64,000 nucleotides of DNA from Angiostrongylus vasorum (taxonomy: Eukaryota > Nematoda > Chromadorea > Rhabditida > Metastrongylidae): assembly GCA_018806985.1 (NCBI GenBank), contig JADANN010000018.1, positions 962,501 to 1,026,500 on the forward strand, given 5' to 3'. Of this stretch, positions 45,076 to 55,559 are shown piece by piece. Both the position numbers and the translations under genes were made by a program. Positions within the stretch are counted from its first letter, which is position 1. Each line of letters begins with the position of its first letter. The notes below the pieces were generated by a model. The model saw only the letters and a list, made by a program, of their open reading frames with translations, searched no databases and had not been told where the DNA came from.

Positions 45076-46145
45076 ATCATGCACAGCGAGAGTTCATCGA
45101 ACCAAGCTAAAAAGGAGTTCGACATTTCGATTTTCTTTCGATAGCACATCTATGAGTAGACATATGCCAAGACTAACTCACACGTACAATCTGGGGCTAT
45201 CTTCTCCCCAAAACCAGTGAAGGAAATGACATGCCGAAATAGTTTTGTTTGGCGAACAGAACTCACTGAAGTGGAGCCACGGTATGCCACGACACGAACG
45301 AATTTCACCGGTGTCTACATGAGTTACCTGATGATTCATAGGATTATTAGTGACATTGGTACTGGTCAGACTTTCACTAAGACTATTGATTTGCTGGGAG
45401 TGTTGCACTGTATTCCTAAAAACTCTCTATTTGGTAGCTATTACACTCATGTTGTTTTACTCGCATAAACGGTTTCACTTTAGATCTTAATGACGACAGT
45501 TATTCACGACGTTGTTGCAGCGTTCCGTTTTACAAAGTCATTCCAGTTTTAATAATCACAGTTCTCCATCCTCCAAAAAAGCGATTCGACTTCTTCTCGA
45601 TCTTTGCCTAGTGAATTATGTTCTGGGACACGCTACAGAAGTTACTGAGAGGAATATTCATGGCAATGAGCTCGTTTTGGTGGAAATGATTTAAAAAATA
45701 GTACCTAGCGAGCCAAAAAAAAATCTAAAAAGAACATAGAATTAATGAACTGGGTATTAATTGGAATTTTATAATTTGGCCGACAATAGTATGCAGCTAA
45801 GTAAGCTGGGTAATAGAAGGTGTTCCGAGACAGAGAAATTAGTTCCCATCTAAGATTTGGAGCCAAATCGGCCGACTTGTCAATCGCGTTTCATAAATGT
45901 ATTTGAAAAAATTCCATCTTTACATCGTCCAGAGCAAAGTTTGTGAGCAAAATACATTTACGCTTGTCCAGGGTTTCCAACCAGTTCCATTGTGGGTTCT
46001 GCTCACTACTTCATCAAGAAGAATACTGTCTGCTATTGAACTGCCGCCCACTTTCGGTTACTAGTGATTCACTTTCCAATATTTTAAAGTCAGAAAAAAG
46101 TTGTTCAGTGACTAGTGACTTCCTTGCATTTAACAACAAAACAAG

Positions 46146-46322
46146 GTCGTTTTCGAGTACGGTACCAACGAGGGAGCAGTGCGTCACTGCCGGCTGGCCG
46201 ACAGTCCACGCTGGGACGTCGGCGTTGACATGCATGGCAGCGATGCCCACGTCCGGTATTGTCAGTGCCCACTCGATGTATTACGCTGCAAATGGAGTCC
46301 ATTCGAATATGTGTTCAATCAT
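46146..46322 (+). CDS. Candidate coding exon with conserved-looking cysteines
   Basis: 59 codons open in one phase up to a GTAAAC donor: VVFEYGTNEGAVRHCRLADS, PRWDVGVDMHGSDAHVRYCQ, CPLDVLRCKWSPFEYVFNH. Base composition is richer in G and C than its surroundings and codon choice is balanced, unlike chance frames here. A TAA just upstream in the same frame forces an acceptor at about 46145, and the available AG (ACAAG) is weak. Partner exons were not found. I do not recognise the family. Antisense frames of 78 and 65 codons overlap it. Confidence 0.3.
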
Positions 46323-46652
46323 GTAAACTCATCTTCTGTCGTGACTGCGAACTGCCTCGTCTGAAATTACCCGCAATCTTGTTTTCTGCTACTGGCCATT
46401 TTTTCACAGCCCCCCTATCGGAAGTTCTTCGGTCAGCTCAGTCTCATTTTAGACTTATCGTCATTTTTGCATTAGTGCTTTTTTTACAAAAATTGGCCAG
46501 TGCAAACCGTAGTATCATTCACCATTTCAAATTAGTCTTCCCTACTTTTACATTTTTCTGGTCTTTTAAGAAGATTGTGTCGAAAACTTCTTTAAAAAAC
46601 GATCTAGTTCCAAAACTAGTCTACTTCTCACCTTTACACCCTCATTCTCTCC

Positions 46653-47050
46653 TCAAGTACTTACTTGGTACTTGAACGGCCCATCCTCACTGGTTGTGCG
46701 GGCCCCAGCATAATCACCATTTTTTCGGAGATTTGTTGGTTAAGCCATTGTGGTTCTCTGGAATCCCGAGGTTAGCCTGGCCAAAGTTTGCCCCAGGTCT
46801 TCACCATCACAGGCAGTCGCAGCCCATGTGGATCAGAGGGAAATTTGCCACCATGCGACTTTGATACCAGGACGGTGGTGGATCCAGGTATTGGTTTACT
46901 CTTAGCTAGGCTTCCTGATGTTCCCGCCGGACTCCTTCTCAGCTTGGGAGACCCTGCCGGGGGGACGAATCCCCCTCGCTGTACATCGCAGTCCGACACC
47001 CAGGAACACCTCCCAACCACGATGAGCCGTTAAACCGTTGGAAGGCTCCT
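46653..47050 (-). repeat. Family D repeat, copy 3, full length
   Basis: Minus sense from CCTTCCAACGGTTTAACGGC to the CCAAGTAAGTACTTG end. An 82-codon frame (47020-46772) resembles the frame of copy 1 over most of its length (RCSWVSDCDVQ, STTVLVSKSHGGK). Confidence 0.65.
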
Positions 47051-48340
47051 CAGATAATACTATACTAAGGTTACTATTTAATGAAACACGGCGAAGCACC
47101 AGAAGCCTTGAGTTTAAAGTGTTTCAATTCCGATAACGGGTGTGCTTCTTTTATCTGAGGTTTCCATGTTATTTGAGCTTAGTTTTCTTTTCTTCAAATC
47201 GCTGAGCCATTCTATTTAGTAAGGCTATTAAGCTGCACTTCAGATAAAAAATTGGGTATCCAATCACGATATGTACTGTAAGGGCCACACTTTGTTGACA
47301 TTGCCCTAACGATCAGCTTATAAACAGAGCTATACAGAATCCGATTTCAGCCATATTCAACAAGGAAAAACGAGGGGTGAGAGGGAAACTGTGAAAGCTT
47401 TACGAACCGCAGAGCGTCACCTTTTAGCATCCTTCTGCCATAGAAATTATTATGGCCCAGGCAATCTTAAGGACGGAACTAATGTGAAAACCCTTCTCCA
47501 AAAAAGGAAGGGCAAACATGAAAAACTCTAGGCTCAAATTAGCGTCAAATGAGGGAAATTGCTCAGTATGGAACAAATCTTTCAAGAAGTTCACAAAGAA
47601 GAAATGGCCTCGCAGGTAGGAACACAAAGCATTCGAAAATATGTGTTTTAAGTGGAAACTAAGCTTACATTCACACGATGTTTTAAATATATTATGTTGC
47701 GTCTACTGTAGTTAGTCGTTGTTCTCACAAGTGCCGCCTCACAGAACTACATTCGTCACAAGTTTATCCTGACGAAGCAGATCATAATGATCTTGGATTT
47801 GGCGACAATGCGTAATCTCGGGTTTGTTGTGGACTGGATGGCGCCTAATTTCCAGCCTTCGTGGACTTACTGGCTTTTCTGAAAATAGATAGTATTTTTC
47901 TGATAACTAGACGTTTTCGTAGTTTGTAAACCTGGTTGAATTGTAGAAAAGACCTTTCTCTATCGTTCTGTGGTGTGATTGTTATTTATGATGCTGCTTA
48001 CTATACGTTACCGTGGTCCCTCATTCAAACACATCGCTGTAAGCATTTAGAAGTGTTTTGTTACATGTGGGCCTCTATTTAAGTATTTTGTATACCCACA
48101 CGCTCTATAGGTTAGCTATCAATCACAACAGCAATTAAAATTAAAACTTTAGTCGATTAGCACCTAAATCTTAGGGTTAGCGAACTCGGTCGGTGGATGG
48201 GTTTTTATGGATTCCTAAGTGCAGAATAGCGCTTTTTCCTGGCCAACCCCCAACACATTATCATTGCTCTACAAGCCATCACTTAGTAACAAAAAGAGAG
48301 GTAAAATAGTTCTGTGGCCTCATTTTTTTGATTATCACAC
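47051..48340. other. No certain gene
   Basis: The minus-strand frame 47424-47627 is hydrophobic but has no motif. Nothing else was recognised. Confidence 0.3.
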
Positions 48341-48344
48341 ATAT

Positions 48345-48675
48345 GGTTGCTATTAAATATTATTTAATTACAACAATTACAACGTTTCGGTGGATTTCGC
48401 CTTTTTTGAAAGCCTCGAAAGGTCAAGTTAACTGCAATCAACGCAGCCAAACACCTCCATAACACCTCCTCACCTCCGCATTTTTAGCTGTAGAGGTGTT
48501 GTGCGGGTATATTGCAGTTAACTTGATCTTTCCAGGCTCTGAAAACAGAAACCCGCCGAAACGTCAGCTGTTAGAAATAAATATTATATAAGAACTACCA
48601 AAATGTGTGCTAATCAAGAAAATAGCGAATTATTCATCAATGCCGAGATTAGTGGAAAGCCGGTCTTGAGTTGTA
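48345..48675. mobile_element. Foldback element of two inverted PLE termini
   Basis: The left arm in minus sense (CGTTTCGGTGGATTTCGCC, GCCTCGAAAGGTCAAG) and the right arm in plus sense (CTTGATCTTTCCAGGCTCTGA, CCGCCGAAACGTCAGC, then the tail ATCAATGCCGAGATTAGTGG) face each other across about 120 bp. The shared flank TTAACTGCAAT appears inverted on both sides. Both hammerhead cores are damaged. Confidence 0.5.
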
Positions 48676-48739
48676 CTCTTTAAATCAAACCACTCGAAGC
48701 AAAAATGAGACCTATAGATGTGTTGTCGGCCATTCCAGC

Positions 48740-49095
48740 CAAAACCATTATGACACCTGTAGGTGTTGCGAAAGTGTTAGTAAGCGATACCACAATTTCC
48801 GTCTGAACTCTGGCCAGCCAATATTCCTTCCTTTCTGAGCTCGGCAAATTATTACCAGACTCATGTGAGAAGAGGTTTTCCGATCCATAAGCCTACCGAC
48901 TGTTGTCGTTGAAGCATTTAGAACAGCCGGATTCCATGAAGAATATACTCGATCAACATTCAAAGGCATTTATAAAGAAGAGGAAATCCAGACAACATCG
49001 GAGCCCACACGCAGATCTAAAGACTTTCTTCCGTAATGGATGCGAGGCAAGGAATCGAATAAAATGAGAGTGTTTTGAAATGCACGCAGTGTGAT
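48740..49095 (+). repeat. SINE family 3-like copy with family 2 block
   Basis: CTCGGCAAATTATTACCAGAC resembles the family 2 body. The end, GCGAGGCAAGGAATCGAATAAAATG, ACGCAGTGTGATGCCGAGTC, is that of family 3. A composite or a bridge between the two families. Confidence 0.4.
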
Positions 49096-49769
49096 GCCGA
49101 GTCATGTAAGTATTTTCACTTCGTTGCTTGGCCGAGTTTTCGGCGGTTTCGCTGTTGGATCACATGTATGTGTTTCATTAGATATAGTGTTCCTTAGGAC
49201 TTTTATTGTAAGGAGGAGCCTTGTGGATCTCGGTTGCCCGTTTGCACTTTGTGCGTCTCGAAAAAACAGTGAAAAAAAAGGATTGAAAGGCTGTTGACTC
49301 AGTGGCTTACTTATATTTCCCTACGAATGCAATTCTAGACAACCTTACGACAGATGCACCTTTATATTCTCAGTTTGAGTCCACTGGTGATTTTTATGTC
49401 CTCCGCTTGTGCTTCTTCCCTGCAACCGCAGCATGGAAGAAGAACTCGGAGAAGTGACCAGTTAGCTTTCATAGAAATTTTTGCTCTGCCTCTATCTCGT
49501 AGACCGCGACTTCTCCACTTTAATTAAACATAAAATTTCAAGCATAACACGGTTTCATGACTTTGCAGTTTTTCCCTTGAATAAATTTTCTTTGATTCTT
49601 CAGCTGGTTCTTACTTTCCCATATTGAAATTAGCATAAGTAAATAGATTCCGTTCTCACAGTGTCATTGAACGACCACTCCCTTGCTCGCTCATTTACAC
49701 TCTGGGTTGCGAACTTTTCCTAATGAAGCATTGTACTAGTATATGACACCTGTGCTCATTTCAGCATTT

Positions 49770-50300
49770 CTTTAGTGAACGAGATTGTTCAAGTTTCAGG
49801 GTTGTGCTTTGGCTTTTCCTTACTTGCAGGAAATGATGGGGACCAATTTCGTGACGTACTATGTACTGCGTACGTTACGTTCGTACTTTCGTTTTAACTG
49901 TTATTTACTGGAAATACTATCACAAGAATGCTGGAGATGCCAGCATAATTCGGAACCGGAGCTAGGCCTAGAACCCGCGATTACCCTTTGCGGAGGTTAC
50001 ATCTTTGCCCTCTCTCTCGCTCTCCCTCTCTCCCTCTGCCACTCTCTCTCTGTTTTGCTCACATCTCAGCATCCTCATGGTTTTATCTCACATCGTATTC
50101 CACCGTAAAAAAGAATAGGCAGTAATTAAAAGTTGGAACATTGTGATCTCGATTGTAGCTTCAGCTTAACTAGGTTCAATGCCCATTTGGGTCCGCCGAG
50201 GTGATTCCTGCTGACGAGTGATTTGTGGAAATCGTGGGTTCGAAGTCTAACTGAGGTTCCGAGTTTTGCTCGCATCTCAGCATTTTGCATACTTTAAGCT
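49770..50300. repeat. SINE family 1, rearranged copies with CT-rich tract
   Basis: A minus-sense piece (GCGATTACCCTTTGCGGAGG) is followed by a CT-rich low-complexity tract (50003-50055) and a plus-sense 3' end (CATCTCAGCATCCTCATGG, GAATAGGCAGTAATTAAAAG). Another plus-sense tRNA-like piece follows with GTGGGTTCGAAGTCTAAC. Confidence 0.45.
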
Positions 50301-50809
50301 GTTAAGTTCTATTTGTCAATATCTATTAACGAACATGGTTGAAAATTAGACGAAAATAACAACATATGATGTTATTAATGTCTGCCAAGTGATTTTCCTT
50401 TCGTTCATAAACGTCGTGATTGAGCGATTACTCCGAATTCTCCGCGGTGTTGTTGTCAAGTGATTTAGAAAAATAGCTCGGAACAGGTCACTTCTCAGTG
50501 GAATTGATGCCCACATAACCGGAACCTATTTAAGGGACTGTTCCTGATTTGAAATGCATTTTTGCTAGAATCAGTGCTAAAGTCATTTGGCGTGTTCTCT
50601 TAGTTAATTCTCCTCTGCATCATGAAATTGCTCATCGTAAATATTCTCAGTTAAATCACAGTCTTATTATTCAACTTCTCAATAAAATCACAGTCTAATT
50701 GTTCAACTTTCATGTTATTTTCTGCTATTAAAACCCAAACTTTAAACACCAAACTCTCTGTGTAATTCCATTGGCTGGTCCTCTTAGCGAGGGCTCGGCT
50801 GGTCAATTT

Positions 50810-51175
50810 TTCGATGAACGAACTAAGCACTGTCATTAAGCAGTGTCTGAAAAGAGCTAGTCTAGAGAATTCTATCACAGTTTTTCAACCATCAACGAAC
50901 TCTTCACGTCATCCGTGTGTTTTATTGGCCTTTCACACACACAGAATTCAGACAACACAGATTTTTACGACTTCGCCTTATAAACGAATTTTAGTTCACT
51001 TACAGTATAGCCGATTTCGGTGAAACATGCGGTGTTCAAGAAATATGCGAAGTGTGTTGACTACCCTGTAGCCGTCTAAGAGAACACCTACAAAGAAAAA
51101 CCTATGAAATTCGACAAAGTACTCCACTAGATGCGCCGAGCTTACAGAAACAAGACGATGATTCTACTTTTATTT
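50810..51175 (+). pseudogene. Penelope-like nuclease-region fragment (relic)
   Basis: The frame MNELSTVIKQCLKRASLENS aligns with SDEVSVAIKRCLRRAGLEES of the PLE pair. Further on, in another frame, RLREHLQRKTYEIRQSTPLD aligns with RIKEHLDGKRKLRQSTPLG after the GIY-YIG core. The core between is destroyed. This older relic comes from a different PLE subfamily, judging by the many replacements. Confidence 0.55.
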
Positions 51176-51189
51176 TCTGCCTAATGCAA

Positions 51190-51615
51190 TTTTTTCCGGC
51201 AAGGTATTATGCGAAATACAACCACTACGATGCTGAGATATTTGCAAAACTCCGAACCGCAGGTGTCTGCGGTGGGGAACGAGCGCGTTAGCCCCAAAAA
51301 GGGTAATAGCGCGTTCGTTCCCCCACCGCAGACACCTGCGGACCGAAGTTCTGCGCAACCCACATCGGTATTGAACGCAGTTGGGCTGAGGCTGTAGTTG
51401 AAATCACAATGTTCACAGCATTCCCGTTGACGGATGATTGCTGTGACAACGAACGATAGAACTAGCTGTGAGACAGGCGAAACGAAGGACGCGAATGGCG
51501 TGGTGGTGAACGCGTTAGCCCCCGGAAAGGGTAACAGTGCGTTCGTACCCCACCGCTGACACCTGCAGTCAGGAGTTTTGCAAATATCTCAGCATCGTAG
51601 TGGTTGTATTTCGCT
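51190..51615. repeat. SINE family 1, hairpin pair plus a further copy
   Basis: From 51190 to 51360 a minus-sense half and a plus-sense half form a near-palindrome (ACCGCAGGTGTCTGCGGTGG against CCACCGCAGACACCTGCGG). From 51430 to 51615 a full plus copy follows with GGCGTGGTGGTGAACGCG, GTTCGTACCCCACCGC and TTGCAAATATCTCAGC. Confidence 0.6.
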
Positions 51616-51619
51616 TAAA

Positions 51620-53110
51620 ACGATGATTGTTTTAAAATCGCATTACTGTGCTAGCGCAGCAATCAAAAACATCGCATCGCTCATGGGGGAATTTTCGACG
51701 AATGTCAAGAATCTAAAAATGAATCGAAAGCACGATTTCACTCAAACTTTTGCAAGCTAAATGAGGTTCATTTACCTTGACTTTTCTTTTGTTAACGGCA
51801 AGCAGGTGGTCTCACTCCCTGGAAGGTAGAAAAGTGAAAAACCATGGGTGCTTTTTATCATAATTAATGTTTGTACGTCACCGTTCACGCCCTGAGGAAC
51901 CGGAATTTGCCGAAAGATTAAGAATCATCATGGAGATCCAAGAACCTGGTGTTATCCTCGCGCCATCTTATCAAAGACAATTTGTAGGAACAAAATAACC
52001 TCACACTCCGTTCGCTCCATTCCCATACGTTGGTCTTTGTATGTTGCCCGTTCGTATGTTCTCTTTGGCCCAGTCTTGAATTTAAAGGCGACTACAATCC
52101 TCTTATGGAAGCTGAGCTCTTTAGTGAAAAAGTTCTCCAGGATCATCTATACTGTTCCTACCCCGATTTCATCACAGCTTGATGTGGCGACGTGAAGGGC
52201 GAGTGCGATGAAACTGCAACATTAGTCGCTTCTTTTCGCTGGGAACGTGCAATTAGCTTTTCTAACATTTAAACAGTGAATATTATATAGTCGAGCTCAT
52301 ATTAGAGAGCACACCGACACCTTTAACTCCTCTTCTATTGCACATACTAAGAAATGGACATTTTCCGATGTTAAGCGACTTCAAATAAGTGATGTCTCAT
52401 ATGATGACGCTGTGCTTCTTTGTAGGCATCGCCATCAAATCACCACTAAATACTCGATGAAGGTTGCTCATGATTAGAAAAGTACGTCTCCAGCAGTGAT
52501 CCTCCTACCCCGACTACTTCCCCCTATCTGTGCTACTAAGAATGGTCATGGTAATTGTGTAGCCTGCCATGCGAACCTATTTCGTGCTTCAAATGATGAG
52601 CATCTTTCTTTAGACTAGTACTCCTACTGACCACATAAAAGAGAGTGGAATTTTGAATACCCGTGCAACCGACGTTCCTCATCGTTTGGTTTGAAGTTGT
52701 CTAAAGACCACCGTCGAAATGAGTGATAAGCACTGCGATCACCAATCAAACTCAAATTTCGAGATCATTCACAAGATCGATGGCTGCCGTCACATCGAAG
52801 ATGTCTTTATGACGAATATGAGTGCCTACTCAAAGTTCAGTGTGCATCAATGTCCTATTGTAACACATAAATGCCTCTGTGAAAATCGCCCGCTGCTTTT
52901 ATTTCCAGTGTTATTGTTATTTCCACCACTGATGTTCTCTCACTGCGAGCGCTAGATAATTTCCTGACATTTTTATGTGAACAAAAAAGAGGAGGCATCC
53001 TAACTTATTAGTGTCATGAAGTTTATGGGAATAACATTGTTTATGGCAGCCTACAAAGCAGCGAAAATTAAAATTTTCTTCCACAGTTTTTTAAAACCCC
53101 CTAGCTCCTG
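51620..53110. other. No certain gene
   Basis: Near 52300-52480 a plus frame (REHTDTFNSSSIAHTKKWTF and on) has a faint likeness to the region after the GIY-YIG core of PLEs, too weak to call. The rest shows no motif. Confidence 0.25.
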
Positions 53111-53124
53111 CATTCACCATTGTG

Positions 53125-53405
53125 CCGGCTTAAAAGCTCTCGGCGTTGATCAATCCCTGAGGGATGCGCCATGCAGCATTCGACTTCACTAAGCATCGTT
53201 TGGAGGTGATTGAATGCATATCTGGCTTTTACAAAGACTCGCGGTGGCCTATCAATGTATCGAGCCAGTGCTGCTATCCTCCCAGGCAACTCTCTTACCA
53301 ATTTGCCGACCCCAGAGGAAAGGAAGGCTTGGTGGGCCATGGGCACTTGGATCGATTGAACGTGAGTGTTGCAGGGTGCCTCCGACCACTGCGCCACACG
53401 CGTCC
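53125..53405 (-). repeat. SINE family 2 copy (tRNA-derived)
   Basis: Minus sense: GTGTGGCGCAGTGGTCGGAG (A box), the family body with GGCAAATTGGTAAGAGAGTTG, and the end CTCAGGGATTGATCAACG. Confidence 0.65.
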
Positions 53406-53679
53406 TTATGTGAAAGTAAAAAAATGTGCCAACTGATGACAGTTAATCTCAAAACGAGTTTGGCTTTTTCCATAAGGTCAATTTAGAGCCACATTTAGAA
53501 GAAAAACTACGGAACCATGTAAATTCGCAGCTATCTAAAAAACATGTGAGGGAGGGAAGGCACTTCCAGTTTTCAACGCGATGAAAAAAGTAACAGAAGA
53601 GATCTCGAGAAAGTAAATTAAAAGTGCATCCGTTGACAAAAGAATTTTGCTAAACTGTGTAAAAATTTTCATTCGATAA

Positions 53680-53915
53680 AAAAGCGTTTGGCGTTGATAA
53701 ATCCCTTAGGGATGCACCACGTATTCCACTTAAGTTAGCCTCGTAAGGTGGTTTAAGGCATATTTGGCCTATATAAAGACTTGCGAGGAACCAGCGATGT
53801 ATCAAATCAGTGTTCCTGCCAGGCAAGCTTTGATCGTTTAATGGGATGCGGGATCAGTCCCAAGACCACGTGTGGACTTCCAACCTGCTCTAACCGCTGT
53901 GCTATCCGCACTTCA
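53680..53915 (-). repeat. SINE family 2, internally deleted copy
   Basis: The minus strand begins GGATAGCACAGCGGTTAGAG (clear A box) with GGGACTGATCCCGC (B-box side) and ends with GGGATTTATCAACGCC. Part of the body is missing. Confidence 0.5.
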
Positions 53916-54825
53916 ATAAATAAAACACCGCTAATCAAATTACCTAAAGGATGATGTTTGTAACAACTTTCTGTGAAAACACAATTTTTTTCGAAGTTTG
54001 TTACATAATAATTACAACCGACACTAGAGCATACAGAAGCAAAGAGTTTAGATGAGATCTCCGTTTAAATGTTCTTTGGCTCTGCTTCTACCACCGCTAA
54101 AATTTGGGCGATGTTTGCACGGAACCAAAGAACTATTAAGCGCTTATGGGTTGCTTTTGAAAACCGTTCCACCTTTGATCTCTGACTTGTACTTGGTTTA
54201 GATTAGTCTCTGACAGGCAGAAGTCGTAGCTGGTTTTGTAGCAGAAGTGGTCCATTAAATTCTGCCCTCAGGCGTACAGATTTCAAAACAAGTTCTTTAC
54301 CATGTTCTCTCCTGTTTTATTTTTAGCTTACATGGGATGTTTCACCTATTGTTCGTCCACATGTTGCTCTGTAAGTCTGTTCTGGCGTCATTGAAAAAGA
54401 ACGGCGATCTTCTGATTTGGTGTAGAATGACTTGTAGTCATGAAAAAATATTCTTCGTAGAAATTCATAATCATTTTTTTCATCGTCTACACGTTTTTTC
54501 CTTTCGTCTCTCCATTGTTTTTTTTTATATCATAAACCATATAGCCTCCCAACGACGATCACGATCATTAATTGAAGCACAATAATCGTACTATTCTTTA
54601 GCTTTATTCGCGCGTAGAGTCGGCTGATGCTTAGGTGGCAAGAAAACATTGGCTATCATTTTGAGCTTAATCTAAGAACATACAGCTCTCCGAACTTTGC
54701 CTATCTCTATCGCAGTTTTCATCATGATGACTTGCAGCCACTTCAACAAGGAAAATCACGTAAAAGCTATTCCTCATTGGTCGCGAAAGAACGTTAAGTA
54801 GTCGCAATTCGATTTCCAGGTGGCA

Positions 54826-55094
54826 ATGTCTACAATGGTTGTCGTGGGAGATGTGAAGAATCACGAAGTGACCATTCAAGTAAGCTCTAAAGAATAGCCC
54901 TTTCTTAATGAGGTACTGCGTTTGTTCTTTTTCTTTATTTTGACGAACGTCGTACGATGTCACAGCCATTTATTTCCGTGGAATTTCCACCAACTACTTC
55001 ACCATTTGGACGTCTTAAAAAATTTCCAAATACACGAGAAACATCCTCAACTTTCATAAAATTTTCACTGTCTAGCGCTTATGTGAATCATTAG
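54826..55094 (+). CDS. Candidate two-exon small gene, 60 codons
   Basis: After the acceptor CGATTTCCAG and GTGGCA, an ATG (54826) opens MSTMVVVGDVKNHEVTIQ, 18 codons ending at a GTAAGC donor (54880). An 86-base intron ending GATGTCACAG leads, in the same phase, to 42 codons (54966-55091: PFISVEFPPTTSPFGRLKKF and on) and a TAG at 55092-55094. Intron length and both splice sites fit nematode norms. No family is recognised, and an antisense frame of 100 codons overlaps exon 1. Chance remains possible. Confidence 0.28.
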
Positions 55095-55152
55095 CTATGC
55101 AGAGACCTACTAGTGTTAGTAGTAAAAAAATTTCACTGTGTAATTACTTCAC

Positions 55153-55544
55153 TCCCGCCGACGGTTTACCTCCTCTTCGCGGGCTGGGAGTTGTTCCTAG
55201 GTGTCGGATTGCGATGTACGGAGGGTTGATTCATACCTCCAGCAGGGCCTTCCAGCTGAGAAGGAGTCCAGCGTTTCCATCAGGAAGCCTAGTTAAGAGT
55301 AAATCAATGGCAGGATCCACCAATGTCCTGGTATCAAAGTCGCGTTGTGGCTAATCTCCCTCTGGTCAACAAGTGCAGTAACTGCCTGTGGTGGTAGTGT
55401 GACCTGGGGCAGACTTTGGCCAGGCTGTCCTCGAGATTCCAGGGAACCACAATGCCTTAACTAGCAAATCTCCGGAGAATGGAAATTATGCTTGGACCCG
55501 CACAACCAGTGAAGACGAGCCATACAAGTATCCAAGTAAGTAAT
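55153..55544 (+). repeat. Family D repeat, copy 4, full length
   Basis: CTCCCGCCGACGGTTTACCTCC to the TATCCAAGTAAGTAA end. The frame seen in copies 1 and 3 is recognisable (RRSPAFPSGSLVKSK) but ends early. Confidence 0.65.
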
Positions 55545-55559
55545 CACTTCACTATCAAT

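Noticed and set aside
45943..46326. 127-codon plus-strand frame
   Set aside because: It overlaps the better exon candidate 46146-46322 in another phase and has no motif.
49785..50108. 107-codon plus-strand frame
   Set aside because: It runs through SINE family 1 pieces and a CT-rich tract, so it is not a gene.
52300..52960. Frames resembling the region after a GIY-YIG core
   Set aside because: Likeness to PLE C-termini was too faint, and no cysteine or nuclease motif could be seen.
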